From NCBI RefSeq assembly GCF_030272615.1, contig NC_081414.1:783844119-783908118 (forward strand): a stretch of 64,000 nucleotides of DNA, read 5' to 3'. The position numbers and the translations under genes were made by a program. The notes under the pieces were generated by a model, which searched no databases, was not told where the DNA came from, and saw only the letters and a list, made by a program, of their open reading frames with translations. The DNA comes from Cryptomeria japonica (taxonomy: Eukaryota; Streptophyta; Pinopsida; Cupressales; Cupressaceae). Shown piece by piece: positions 1 through 12,400 of this stretch; the first letter of the stretch is position 1, and each line of letters opens with the position of its first letter.

Positions 1-67
1 CTACAACATTTAATTCCCATGACAATCGCATTCACTCTATCAATGAAAGAACTTATCTTCTCATCTT
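1..67 (-). pseudogene. Ty1/copia gag fragment, cut by element I
   Basis: Read on the minus strand, this short stretch matches base for base over much of its length the gag segment of element E around 24836-24905 (the part encoding a serine-phenylalanine-methionine-glutamate-arginine type segment of the gag polyprotein). The match stops abruptly at the LTR that begins at 68, so element I or a rearrangement cut a copia gag here. The rest of that gag lies outside the window or is lost. It is a non-functional scrap. Confidence 0.6.
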
Positions 68-874
68 TGTTAGGATTCCCAAAGATACTGAGAGGGGGGG
101 CGGGGGGTGAATTAGTATCTAACCGGTATAAGAATTTTCTTGACTTATAACGTGTAAAGCATTTCAAAACAGTGTACCAGTAAAGCAAAAGTAATGCAGT
201 AAATAAGAATAACAACCACAACATGAAAGACACACCATAACATAGTATTTTAACGAGCAAACCCAGTGTGGGAAAAACCTCAGTGGGATTTGTGACCCAT
301 AATATTCGCTTACTGGCCAATAAGAGAATATTACTGTTACAATAGGGGCCTGCACATGCAGGAAGGCCAACTGCCTAAAGCTCACTACTTACATACAAAA
401 AGAGAAGTCTCACTCACTTACAACAGTGGATTACAAAAATCCAATGTCATGTACCTCTACAAAAGGGCATTTTCTATGCCAGATCTAGTACCAGTTTAAG
501 CTCTGCAACTTCCAAAACCTTATACCAAATTCTGCCTTAATATTCGCGCATTAGGTCTGCAATAATCTAACCATTTCCACTTCATATATCCTACTTACAA
601 ATGTTCTCTAAGATCTCATACTTATAGATGAGCCTTATTACAATATGCCTTGTCAGCTTACAAAAAGATTTTACAATTAAATACAAATATAATTAAACAA
701 AATTCTTGTTGGCCATGGTGCCGGTAATCAATCTTTTCGGTGTCGGTGAACTGTATGCTATTGTAGAGTCTGTCAATGCCAGTGCCTACCGGTATCATAT
801 GATTGTAAGGTTGCCATCAATGCCAATACCTTCAATCACCTACAATTTATCATTGGAGTGTGCATTTGCCAACA
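68..874 (-). repeat. LTR of element I (3' LTR in element sense)
   Basis: The block starts TGTTAGG, ends GCCAACA and is followed by a C-rich tract that is the polypurine tract on the minus strand. It carries an impure G-run near 97-109 and several ACCGGT hexamers. It aligns in motif order with 6139-6990 but with many differences, so the two LTRs have diverged strongly. Confidence 0.7.
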
Positions 875-891
875 ATCTCCCCCTTTGGTAT
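875..891 (-). other. Polypurine tract of element I
   Basis: On the minus strand this reads as a purine tract (ACCAAAGGGGGAGAT type) directly abutting the 3' LTR. It is the expected plus-strand DNA primer site and fixes the element's orientation. The same tract flanks the LTRs of A, E and C. Confidence 0.75.
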
Positions 892-1100
892 TGATGGCAA
901 CACTCATGAGAAAAGTCCAAAAAGTGTCCAAAAAATGTTGTCGAAAAGAATCTACCAAAATGTCTTATCAAAACTGTGTTATCAAAATGTGTTCTCCCGC
1001 TGAGCTAATGATGTCCTTGCTAATCATTTTTCTCATCTCCACTACTCCCCTTTTGGTATCAATGACAAAGGTTGTCATTCACTATCAACTGAGTGTAGTT

Positions 1101-4100
1101 TCAACTTGATCCTTGTAGCCGGTTGGTTACAATATGAAAAAGATATGCCAATACAAAATTCAGGCTCTCAGTGAACTTGTCACTGTCCGTCAATGTTGCC
1201 TCTGTTCTTTGAATTGTACTGGTGAGGTGATGTATTTTTTCTTCTGGTGTCTTCAGTCCTGGAACAAGTTCCTCTGAGATCTTTTTTCTTAAAGAATGAG
1301 GTAGTCCAATTTGGGACTGAGTCTGCATTTAAGATCTTTTGCCCTTCCTTTTATTCTTTCCTTCTCTTTTTCTAGTTTTTCAAGTTTCTCCTCAAAACCT
1401 GCTATTTCCTGCTCTATAACTGATAATGGTTCAAATGAACCAATGAGATTTTCAACCATATTATTTATTTCTTTCTGCACCTTACTGATCTCCTTGTCTA
1501 TATCCATTGTCAAAATATTAGTCTTATATGTGTCTCTATACAACTCATTAAACTCCATTATTGTTTTGCTTAGTGCCGGTAAAAGGGTACCAATGTGTCC
1601 CATGTACTTCTTTATTGTCTCATCAAATAATTTCTCTTTTTCTTTATTCATTCTCTCTTTAAATGTCTCCTCATTAATCTGATCAACTGTCAAAATGGTA
1701 CCAGTGATATACTTAGACAATGTGTCTAGTTGACTTAAAGAATCTTTATTTTCCACATTGCACTTGGGTGCTATAAATTTTATAATAGGAATTGTATCAT
1801 CAATAGCCTTATATTCTTACATGCATTACACTTTGTGATTTTCTTAATGAAATCCAAGAGTACCTTTGTTACATTAGTTGGTCTGAATTCTATCATGGAA
1901 GAACTAGATGATTGTCCAACTACCTTAACAATCTGCATTCTGTCAATGTGAGTAACCTCTTTGCTTGTATTTGCCTCTGGTAGGTCAGTTTTTGTCTGCA
2001 TTTCAACTAGAAAAGGCTTGGGTTTCTCAGCTTTTGTTGGTGGCATTGTCTCTACATGAACCTATACCTCAAACTTTTTCTGTTCCTGTTTCTCAACCTG
2101 TATCTCAGTGGGTTTCATTGTGCTTTCTACTGCCGGTTTCTCTGACGAAGTCTCAGTATTCACTGTCAGTTTCTCAATATGCACCTCTGTACTATCCATT
2201 GCTGATATCTGAACTGGTTTCACTATGTTGTCAATCGATTTCTCTAGCTCAGTGGGTTTAGCAATGTGTGATTGTTTAGTTTGTGTCTCAACATTTTCAA
2301 CTATTTTCTCTAAATGTGTTTCAACTGCAATATTTTCAGCCGGTGGCTCTGTTGCCACATCTCTTTTGTCAGTTGTTTCCTTATCCACCAGAATATTTAC
2401 CTTTTGTGTATCAATATTCATTGTGTATAATACCTCAGAATCATGATTTGTATCCTCATGTGGTGTACCCATACTCTCTATTGCCGGTTGTGTGTCATCA
2501 ATTTGTACTAGTGAAGTACCAAAGAGAGGTGGGGGCAAGTTATCAATTATCTTTAGGCTCGGAGGTCTACCTACCTTACCTTTCCCCTTATCCTTCTAGT
2601 AGACTTTCATAGTCTTTGGTCTCTTAATTTCTTCATGTTTTTCTTTCTCTACAAAAAAATATGTCCCACTTATCTAATGTTTGCTCTGATATCTCACTTA
2701 CTCTTCCTGTCATTAATGCTACATGTTGGTGTCCAGTTGAGAATACTGTTTGGTTAGCTTCACTAATCAACTCATCAATTTCTTGAGTGGAGTTCACTGG
2801 GTGAACTGCAAGTACCTTTTCTATTTTTATTTTCTTGTCTAACTCCACAATGGCTACCCTTCTAGCTTCTAGTCTTCTGTATAGATCATTGGGTATGTCA
2901 TCTACAATCTCCATCAAAAATTTCTTATAAATGTCTAAGTGTAAGATTACACTATTTTATATGCTCTCCTTTTTATCATTTGATAGTGTATTATACAACT
3001 TGCTGATATTTGTCAGTTTGCCATCTTCAGTGATCTCTTCCAAAAGTTTGTCAAAAGTAGGAATAACCTGTTTCCTCTTCTTTAGTGTCATCTTTTTAGC
3101 TAGGGGTCTCACTACCTGTTGTTTCTTTCTTGTCTTTCGGGGTGTAGGTGAAGGTGTCAGTGAGGGTTTTCTTTTCCTTTCTTCCTTTTTACCCGTCTAA
3201 AAGCTAGAGGTTCATTGTCCTCAAGGTTAGAATCAGTAGTGATAGTAGAAATGTAAGCTTCAAGCTTCCTCACTTCTGGAGAACTAGCCATTATCGGTTC
3301 TCCTGCCGGTTTAGATCCAGAACCCATTTCAGTATCTATTCTATGAATGACATTTTGCACAAATGTAGACATCTTTTCTATTTTCTTCTCACTTCTCTTC
3401 CTATTGAAGCCAGTTTTGACTTCAATGGCCTTCTCTTCTATTGTGCCAAAATGTTTAGTTTTGTCATCCAAAGGTGCATCTAGTAGCATCTTTGCATAGA
3501 TGTCCAGAATGCTATAATGCACCCCATACCCAAGCTCAGTGATCTAGAATGGTCTTTGGTTCTACTACTTCCATGAGGGTTTCATCAGTCTTTAGCAAGA
3601 AACAAATATCAGTGGAGTACTTCTCCACAATGTTCTTTAATAATCTCTCCCTCTGCCTCATGTTTTCTTGGAGTGTTTTGAAGTAACCCCAAAGTTTCTC
3701 TTCTTTTCTAGTATCAAGACCGATGATTCCTTCCTTGATTTGCATACCTACCGGTATGTCATGAGCCCATGGCTTCTTCCCTAGACTAGGTAGCTCATTC
3801 AAGAAGTAAAGCATTAGACAAACAATCAGATTTCCATACCTAAAGGTTCCTTTCTTAACTCCCTTAATTTTTCCAAGATTTAACATCAGTTCACTCCTCA
3901 ACCATTCACACGTCATATTTTACATCATTCCTCATCATCTGATATGCAGCATAGATGCAAGAACTTGCAACAAAATTCAATTGGCTAGATTGAGTTGCCT
4001 TATAACCTATTATCATGCTTGTAAACTTCACATTAGTGTCGGTGATTGTGTTGATCCTCATTAATCTTCTATCATGAGTTGCACCAGTGAGTTTCTCAAC

Positions 4101-4574
4101 CTCATTGTTGGAAATTTTCTTGCCATGTTCTTGGCTGACTTTGGGTAAGCCGATGACTTCTTGAATAGCATCCTTGGTGATCATGTAAGGCCTATCCAGC
4201 CAGATGAACTCGTTGTGAACCTTGCTCAGAACATATCTGATGATCTCATCCTTGAATTTCAGTATGTATAGAATATTGGTTAACCCTACATCCTCAATTG
4301 CTTTGTATTTCAGCTTGATGGTTCTGGAGCTGCCCAGTATCATGGATTGATACATGCCTTTAATTTCCTATGTGCCTAGATCATCCGAGGTGCATTGAAT
4401 GTATGCCCTCACATCTTTAATATACATTACGCTCTTAGAAACCCTAGAGAATTCTCCTGCAGAGTTTTCCTTAGCAATCAAGGGAACCTCCTTGAATATA
4501 GGCCTCAACCTATCCTTAACTTTGACAATGATTTGATTTGCAATAAAAGTAGGAGATGAAGATCCAAATGCCAT
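1101..4574 (-). pseudogene. Element I ORF2: long unknown protein, broken
   Basis: This is a decayed reading frame of about 1,150 codons, beginning at an ATG at 4574 (MAFGSSSP...). Residues 1 to about 280 form a globular region with W/Y-rich blocks such as FIWLDRPYMIT and a run of hydrophobic helices. From memory it resembles the N-terminal domain of proteins annotated in plants as putative plant transposon proteins, but I cannot confirm this. The middle (about 3522-1780) is charged, with basic KRKKGK patches and an imperfect repeat of E-K-P-x-V-E-S type (2062-2538). The end (1756-1101) is a strong coiled coil rich in K and E. Frameshifts lie near 3912, 3525, 3150, 2600 and 1770, with further stops. 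It has no enzyme motif. It sits downstream of ORF1, where integrase and reverse transcriptase would be in a normal element. A second, intact copy would be needed to learn its role. Confidence 0.6.
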
Positions 4575-4984
4575 TTCGAATAATACCTAGAAGTGAACCC
4601 CAGTGGAAGATTGAGTGCTTCTTAGATAACTGCTCGAAACCTTTCAGAATACCTTTTCTCTCTCTTGATTTGCCTGAAATTAGCCTTTTATTCACTCGGA
4701 ATGCTTGAATGCTAGGTGGGTGAAAATGAATCCACTTTCTTTTTTATTAGTGAAAAAACTCTAATCTTTCTCTATCATAAATGCTTCGCGATCTACCCTA
4801 CCGGATGTCGATTTTACAGTCTTATGCTGGATGGACTTTCAATAGTGATGAAAACAACTCTCTAGATCCCTTCTGATCTCTTCTAGGGGAATATGCAAGA
4901 TTTTCAATGATTTTTCCAACCCCTAAGGTTATGCCTCAATTACCAGTGGAGTTTCCTGCTAGTGTACGAATGCTCTATTCTACC

Positions 4985-6064
4985 AGTGGAGTTATTGATG
5001 TTGATCCATCTCCACTTTGTCTTTCAAATTTTCTAACCCATCTCTTGGTGTGATCTTGTTGTATTTCATCTACCTTCTTCTTTCCTTTCTCATTATCTTT
5101 ATCATTTCTAACTGGTCGAGTCTTGCTTCTACAATACTTAGCAATATGACCTATTTTTTTACTTGCATAACATGTAACATTGTTCTTTTGAATTGCTTTT
5201 CCATTTCCGTTGTCATTCCTTTACCTACAATAATTAGAAAAATATCCAAACTTTCCACATGCAAGACATTTAACATTCATTTTGTAATATTTTGTCTTAT
5301 GACCATACTTCTTGCAGTTTGTGCATTGACCGAGAACAAAATTGTAGTTTTGATTTGCTCTATTTATACATTGTTTAGCCATATTCCCAAATTTGTTGCA
5401 AATAAAACATCTACCATTGAATTTATAAGCATTACATTGCCTTATGGGTTTCCTCTGTTCTGATGAGCTCTGCACACCGGTTGTCTGATCTACAGTACTG
5501 GAGCTTTCAGCTTGTACAAATCCAAGTCCTCTAGAATCATCACTATGCCTTTGTCCTTTCAAAAAGTCATCCGTTTGTGCATCACCGATTCTAAACTTTT
5601 CTTTGTACTCACTTGCAGTATTCATATCATCCCTCAAATTTATTACTTGTCTTTCAAGTTCTTGTTCATTATTTTGGGATTGCGCCAAACTAGTTTTCAA
5701 TATATCATTTTCATGAGCCAATATGTCTTATTCTTCAAATTTGTTCTTCAAAGATGCATAAAGATTTTCTTCTTTCTTCTTTTTATCCTCAATATCCTTA
5801 GACATCCTCATAGTCAGGTCTTGCATTTCATTTTGCATGAGCATGTTTGCTTGACTTAGTTTCTGACATTGTTCCTTGAGAGCATTACCATCATCTTGTT
5901 GTTTGCAAAAGTTCCTTCCTTCTAGCTTGAGCTGATGATAGCCTTTCTTGCAAGACAAGAATGAATTCATTTGCAAAATTTAATTCATCTTGCAGTTTCA
6001 AGTTATTCATCCTTTCAGCATCATAATCCTCAACAACCATCTCAAGTTGCTTCTCCATAGCCAT
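4985..6064 (-). pseudogene. Element I ORF1: coiled-coil and CCHC zinc-knuckle protein, broken
   Basis: I place the start at the ATG at 6064, because the same position relative to the primer site is used in the related copy H (56757). Residues 1 to about 150 are coiled coil (MAMEKQLEMVVEDY..., then an L/E/K/N-rich helix). The C-terminal part has four CX2CX4HX4C-like knuckles. CFICNKFGNMAKQC has N for H, CTNCKKYGHKTKYY has Y for the last C, and CLACGKFGYFSNYC has Y for H. A fourth, at about 5126-5180 and after a stop at 5221, is CYASKKIGHIAKYC with S for C. Each has lost one metal ligand by a single change. A lysine-rich tail follows. This layout suggests a gag-like nucleic-acid-binding protein without the usual copia gag domain. 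A frameshift near 5980 and stops near 5722 and 5221 break it. Confidence 0.65.
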
Positions 6065-6124
6065 ACCTAAAGATTCTAGTTTCAAGATCTTCCTCAAGCT
6101 GTTAAACTTCTTTCAAGGTACCAG

Positions 6125-6136
6125 ACGCTGACACCA
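6125..6136 (-). other. Primer-binding site of element I (degenerate)
   Basis: On the minus strand this reads TGGTGTCAGCGT, which matches 9 of 12 bases of the initiator-methionine tRNA site TGGTATCAGAGC used by the other Copia elements here. It lies two bases inside the LTR, as in element C. Confidence 0.6.
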
Positions 6137-6138
6137 AT

Positions 6139-6990
6139 TGTTGGGATCCAAGAATACTCAGAGGGGGGGGTGAATCAATGTTCTATTCGCAAGATAAGAT
6201 TTTATCCTTTAATAGCATACACATATAAACTAGTAAACAAATAAATATATAACTTGAAGCAAATAAATCATCTACATGAATGAACACCATAACACACCGA
6301 ATTTATATGTGGAAAACCTCAAAAAGGAAAAACCACGGTGGGATTTGTGACCCACAATATCAGTTCACTGGCCATATTAAATATTACATATAATGGGGGT
6401 CTGCACATGCAGGAAGGCATATTGCCTAGAGCACATCACTCCTCACTAAAGAGTCTCACTGACTACAAGCCTTTGTTGAAGTAAAAAAATTAAAATAAAC
6501 TCACAAAATGCATCTGCTATGCCAAATAGAGTTCTAGTTATAGCTCTTCTCTGTACCAATTCATAAACCATGAACACTATTACCAGTATCACCTTTCCTC
6601 CAATAATTTATTACAAAACATCTACAGATCATTGCATGATACAACATTTGAATACAAATGATCTTCCATTCCACTATCCTCACAAAAAATACCGATATCT
6701 CATAATGACCTAATACACTGACCTTTATACCCATTACAAACAATAAGCCTTATGTCATTTTACAATACATTACAGAAGATATACAATGTCGGCCTTATAC
6801 AATAATTATAAAATAATTTTCTAAATAAATCTTCCTTGATGTCGGCTTCTCTGAAGTGTTGGATGTTGCTTCTGGTGTTGGTGTCGGTATTGGTGTAACC
6901 CTAGATACTCCAATGCCAGTGTTTGTCGGTAAATGCCTCCTAATGTTGGTAAATGACTTCCGTCTAATCTTGTTGCCATTAATGACAACA
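6139..6990 (-). repeat. LTR of element I (5' LTR in element sense)
   Basis: It starts TGTTGGG and ends GACAACA, and is about 850 bases long against about 807 for the partner. An eight-to-nine base G-run lies near 6163. The block beyond 6990 matches Gypsy element F, so 6990 is a sharp junction. Confidence 0.7.
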
Positions 6991-7953
6991 AAATGAATCC
7001 AATGAGTGTCAATTCACAACATGTTAGTCATGGGGGAGATCCTATTAATCAATATTATTAAATACCTCCTTATATGAGTCTTCCATTTGTTTCATAATCA
7101 TCTCCCATACTGAAATATCATAATGTTCCCTCTTCTTATTATCAACCTCCACTTACATACAATATTGTGACTCCCCCATCACAATCCAATATGTCCACTT
7201 TTAATCCATCTACCAAAGCAATCATCAATAGTTTATCCCAAACTACTACATCACTACAACATCAATTGGCTTCCATTATTTAATCCAAGTTCAATGTCCC
7301 TACATTTGATTTAGCAAGCTTATTATCTAATGATATTGTTCATGCAATTCCTCCTAAATACATGGAAGCCCCTTAATTGGAGTTCTACAATGGAAAAGGT
7401 GACCCCTTGACTCATGTGAAGACATTTTCAACTTTGCATAGTGATTTTTCTCATGACCAAAGAGTTATTACTAAATTTTTCAGTAGAAACTTTAGGGATA
7501 ACACATTTCAATGGCATTATTTTTTGTCTTCGTATTCTATTACTTCTTTTCAACAATTGGCTACTTCTTTCTTTCAACAATTTCAAAATAATATTGGTCC
7601 TAAGATTACTTTGACTGGTTTGATTCATTGTAAGCAAGGAGTTAAAGAAAAAGTGCTTATTTCTATTAGTAGATATAAACATTTGCATTCTCAAATTGAT
7701 TATGTTATGACTAATTATATTGTTCAAAGAATTTTTAATGATAATTTAGAAAACAATATTAGAGATAAACTTTTATTTTCTTAGTTTACTTCTTTTATGC
7801 AATTGTGTATCTATTGCTTCATAACTATCATCTTCAAGTGAGTCAATTTGAATAATCCTCTTCAATGGTTCTAGTTGATAAGAATGAGAGTTCTCAACAA
7901 TCATTTGTGAATTTTAAACCTAGCAAAGGTTACATCAAGATAAATGACAACAT
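6991..7953 (+). pseudogene. Element F, left part: Gypsy-type gag, truncated
   Basis: From about 7020 the sequence parallels element G from 51825, including 'catgggggagatcc' against 'catgggggaaatcc'. The frame around 7365-7784 encodes the retrotransposon gag domain: YNGKGDPLTH, then FQWHYFL, SITSFQQLATSFFQQF and HCKQGVKEK, matching G at 52255-52640. This is the capsid-like structural protein. The left end is lost at the LTR of element I. The frame has stops at 7374 and 7782 and decays after that. At 7953 the sequence is interrupted by element C; coding similarity resumes at 27920 exactly where G's gag would continue, so C inserted into this gag. Confidence 0.8.
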
Positions 7954-9379
7954 TGTTGGCATTTGCATAAAGATTGCATTAATGATATATTATGTTTTCA
8001 TTGATGTCAATTAGCCTATAATGATATTGTTGATATTGTTGTAATATTATTTTGTAACTGGTAGGAAGAGCTAAGTGAAGGAAACTGTAACTGGTATGTA
8101 AGTTTGTGGAGTGAAACGGTATTGCTATGTATTGGAGAGTTGAACCAGTAACCGGTAAACCCTACCTATTGATTTGATAAACCCTAACCAGATAAGTTTG
8201 GTGAATTGGTTATATTGGTTTATAATTTGATGATGAGCAGTAATGATTATGACAAATATGATTATTATATGAAGACAAATTCAAGTGATTTTGGCACGTT
8301 GATGTAACGGTTTTTGTCAAGGAAATGAGAAAGTATACTGCATATAATTTAAAGTGCGTGATGAGTTACTGAGATCGCTGAAGTGGTGATCAAGGAGCGG
8401 TTGAGGTTTTCTTGATTGATGTACATAGATTGCTATATAATCTAATGGTCATAATTGAACTGACATTTTTGTAATCTCTATGAGAACTAGATTTATGTTG
8501 TGTTACCAACCTAATTGATTTGTTTAAAGGTCGATGAATTGTTTAGTTTCAGTGTTGGCAAAGATCAGTTGATTGTGTGGTTGCCGAAATGATTGATGTA
8601 TCTGCAGTTTTTGTAGAGAAAGATAGGAACATGAAAAGTATCTAATCAAGCAAGTGTAGTGCTATTCAAACAACTCAACAAACAACTCTTGTTTTCTAAC
8701 AATTACAGCAGAATTGAAATCCCCTAACTAGGTAAGCTCTAAGAAGCTTGGTGCTATTCAAATCCTCTAACAAGGTGATCCATTAACTTGGATTTTCAAA
8801 TCCTCTACCGAGGTTACTCCTTACAGGGTATTGCTTCTAACAAGGCATTATAGTCAATAGCTTAACCAGGTGGTCCCTAATAGGATTTGTTCTTAACAAG
8901 ACTTGTAAATTTTTAATAGGATAGGCTCCTAACATGGAGAACTTCAGAAGAGTTCAGATAGTTATCTTGCGAGTCTCATCTCACCATGGTTTTTCCCATT
9001 TGGGTTTCCACGTCAAAAATATTGTGTCAAGTGGTGAATGTTTTTATGGTTATGTTCTTATGTTTGATTTGCTTAACTATTTAATACACTTTGATAATTC
9101 ATGATAACCAGAAGCATTGAGAAATGAAGCTTTACTGACATATGAAAAAACATTTGGATGTTTATAAGTTTGAAGTTGTTTACTGATAATTTATTGTAAT
9201 AGTCAACCGGTTTATCTTATGATTTTTTATCTTGACGATGATATTACATTGATAAGTTCTAAGTTTACTTTGAGAGATTGACTTTGAGATTGGTGACATT
9301 AGTATTAGTTTTTCTATCTACTAATTTAGCACCCCCTCTTAGTAGTTGACTAGATACTAATTATTTCATCATACCATCA
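7954..9379 (+). repeat. 5' LTR of element C
   Basis: The LTR is 1,426 bases long, starting TGTTGGC and ending CCATCA two bases before the primer site. It contains the family motifs 'caaatcctctaacaagg' and 'ccatggtttttccca' and a C-run at about 9331. It pairs with 26501-27914. Confidence 0.88.
8434..8440 (+). promoter_or_regulatory. Candidate TATA box in the 5' LTR of C
   Basis: TATATAA lies in the context TTGCTATATAATCTA, roughly a third of the way into the LTR. The same place in the 3' LTR (26976-26982) reads TATGTAA, a one-base decay. It was picked by pattern only. Confidence 0.4.
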
Positions 9380-9381
9380 AT

Positions 9382-9393
9382 TGGTATCAGAGC
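9382..9393 (+). other. Primer-binding site of element C
   Basis: TGGTATCAGAGC is the classic plant copia site complementary to initiator-methionine tRNA. It lies two bases after the LTR end. Confidence 0.9.
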
Positions 9394-9425
9394 ATATTAG
9401 GTCCTCTAAGATCTACACCTAATAA

Positions 9426-12400
9426 ATGGAGGTAAAGATCTTGCAGATCATGATGAAGAAGGAAGGTCCAAAGTTTAATAGAGAGAACTATAGGATATGG
9501 AGTGATAGAATGAAAATTTATATCAGTAGTCTGGCAGGCCAGTACTGGGAACATGTTAATACTCAATATGTTACACCTACTGGGATTATGACTGATGATC
9601 AGAAGAAAGAGAAACAAGAATACCATCAAGTATTAGAGGCCATTATCAGTTCTTTTTCTAATGCATAATATGTAGATGTTCATGGACTAGAGATTGCATA
9701 TGAGGTATGGAAAAAACTTGAAGAGATTTATAGCGGTGATGAACATGTTAAGATTGTTAAAGAAGAGAGTCTAAGAGGAAAGTTTGATGACATGTGGATG
9801 GCTGAAGGTGAGAATATCCAGCAGTATGGTCAAAGGATAAAAGAGATAGTCAGTGAAATTAAGAGTGCAGGAGATAAAGTGGAAGATGCCATAGTGATTA
9901 GTAAGGTATTGATAACTCTGCTACCGGTCTATGTTATCCGGGTTGCAGCCATTCAGGAGCTAAAGTCCATTGAAAAAACTAAGGTAACCCTTGACTTCAT
10001 CATTATAAAGCTCACTTCTTTTGAATTAAATGGTTATGATGGTAGTGTACAGAAATATGAGTCTGTATTTAAAGCTTATGTTTCTAACCAATCTGTGAGG
10101 AAAAGTAGAGATGCTAGTCACAGTTATGAATCCAGATCCAACAGAGAAGCTGATGATGAAGACAATTTAGTTGATCTTGAAGTATTATTGGCCAAGCAGT
10201 TGCCCAGAGGCACTGGTAAATATAGAGGTAAATTACCTTTGAAATGTTTTCCATGCAACAAGATTGGACACATAGCTACTAACTTTCCTAATAGTTATAA
10301 TGAGCACAAACGAGAGAAATTCAAGAAGTATAAGGGTAAAGAGAAAATAGATTGTCTTATTGTTGTTGATGGTGGTATCACTGATAAAGAATCTGATGGT
10401 GATGCTAATGAAGATATTATGTTTGTAGCCATTAAAGAAGAGATATCAGACCAGAAGGAATTACTATCTAGGATGGATATCTCTGATGATTGGATCATTG
10501 ATAGTGGTTGTTCACATCACACGATCGGTGATCGGAGAAAATTTATTTCTTTGAAGGTATTTGATGGTGAAGTTGTAAGTTTTTATAATGACTCACCCTG
10601 CATTGTTAAAGGTAAAGGAACTATTTATCTTAATGGAAATAGCAGTGCAGATGACGTCTACTGGGTTGAAGGTTTAAAGAACAATCTTTTGAGTGTGGCA
10701 CAACTCAATGAAAAAGGACACCCATTGGAGTTTAAAAATGGTATGTGCAAAATCTATGGCAGAAAAGGTGAACTGATTGCAACTGGGAAGAAAACTAAAG
10801 GTAACCTGTTTCACCTTAATCCTAAAGTCAACAACTGTTTAATTGTAAAGATAGATGATAGTTGGCTTTGACATAGGAAATTTTGTCATATAAACTTTGA
10901 TAACATTGTTAAAGTGAGTAAGCCCAAGCCAGTGAGAGGTTTTCCTTAGTTGGACAAATCGGTTAATGCTCTATGTAAGGAATGTCAGTTGGGAAAGATG
11001 ACATCCTCAACTTTCAAGAGTAAATCCTTTTCTATGGAACACTTGTTACATTTGATTCATATAGATCTTTGTGGACCAATAAGAACAAAAAGTATTCAAG
11101 GTGACAGATATTTTATGATCTTCACTAATGATTGCTCAAGGATAATGTGGGTCACATTCTTGAAGGATAAGACTACAACTTTTATTAAGTTCAAGGAATT
11201 CAGGGCCTTAGCTAAGAAGGAGAGAGGTAAGACGATAAAGTGTTCGAGAATAGATCAAGGCGGTGAATTTACTTCTGAGGAATTCACTAGGTATTGTGAA
11301 GAAAATGGTATCAAATGACACCTTTCTGAACCGAGGACACCACAACAAAATGGTATCACGGAAAGAAACAATTGGTCAGTTGTTGAAGTTGCTAGGATGA
11401 TGTTGATACAAGGAGGAGTAGAAAAAACTTTTTGGAGAGAAGCTGTCAGCACAACTGTCTACACTATGAACCGAATTCTAGTAAAAAGTGGAAAGGACAA
11501 GACTCCTTATGAATACTGGTATGGAAGATCACCTGATGTTAGTTATTTCAAGATATTTGGAAGCAAATGTTTAATAAAGAGAGGTGATTATATTAGAAAA
11601 TTTGAAGCTAAAAGTGATGAAGGTATATTTCTTGGTTATTCCACCAAGAGTAAGGCCTACAAGTGTTTTAACAACCCAATATAGAGAATAATTAAGAGTG
11701 TTGTTGTTCGAGTGGATGAATATCCTAAAGTCTCAGAGGAAATTAGTTTGGAGAAAAAGTATGAAGATCCTTGCATTTTGTTTTTGGAACCAGAAACTAT
11801 GAAATCTGAAACTGGGAAAGTAAATACTAATGTACTAGTTCAACTAGAACAGATAAATTTAGAAGAAGATGATGATAATGAAGAAGTTGAACCTAAAGAT
11901 AATGATCATGTTATTAAAAGATATGTGAGACTCAATCATAATCTTGAATAGATTATTGGGGATAAGGATGCTGGAGTACTAACCGTAAGAAGAATTAGAG
12001 AGAATTTCTGCATGATCTCCATTATTGAACCAAGAACTACTAAGGAAGCATTTGGTGATGACCATTGGGTTAAAGCTATGTAGGAGGAATTAGATCAAAT
12101 TGAGAAGAACAACACATGGATCCTAGTACCCCCACCGGTAAATAAAAATGTGATAGGTACAAAGTGGGTATTCAGGAACAAGTTGAATGAAGATGGTGTT
12201 GTAGTTCGCAACAAAGCTAGGTTGGTTTCCAAAGGTTATGCACAAGAGGAAGGAGAAGATTATGGTGATAATTTTGCACTAGTGGCAAGACTGGAAGGTG
12301 TTAGAACTTTACTTGCATTTGCAGCACATGAGAAATTCAAGGTATACCAGATGGATGTTAAGTCAACATTTTTGAATGTGATACTGGAAGAAGAAGTATA

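Larger units (their letters stand above)
68..6990 (-). mobile_element. Non-autonomous LTR retrotransposon I
   Basis: The element is bounded by two LTR-like blocks, each starting TGTT and ending AACA. They share a G-run, a 'gtgggatttgtgaccca' motif, a 'ctgcacatgcaggaaggc' motif and a 'tctcact' motif in the same order. On the minus strand the order is LTR, degenerate primer site, ORF1 (coiled coil plus zinc knuckles), ORF2 (long unknown protein), polypurine tract, LTR. No protease, integrase, reverse transcriptase or RNase H motif is visible anywhere between the LTRs, so it would depend on enzymes from another element. The LTRs are clearly diverged from each other and the 5-base flanks (ATCTT and AAATG) do not match. 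It is therefore old, or its ends come from two related elements. Confidence 0.75.

Noticed and set aside
1311-1682. Plus-strand open frame of 123 codons inside element I
   Set aside because: It is the antisense of the coiled-coil part of ORF2; its composition (runs of S, F and L) is what a K/E-rich coiled coil gives on the reverse strand.
5017-5463. Plus-strand hydrophobic frame that looks like a membrane protein
   Set aside because: It lies antisense to the zinc-knuckle region of ORF1. The hydrophobic look comes from complementing lysine and asparagine codons.
68-6995. Target duplication for element I
   Set aside because: The flanking 5-mers ATCTT and AAATG do not match, and the left flank is copia gag while the right flank is Gypsy gag, so the ends do not mark one clean insertion.
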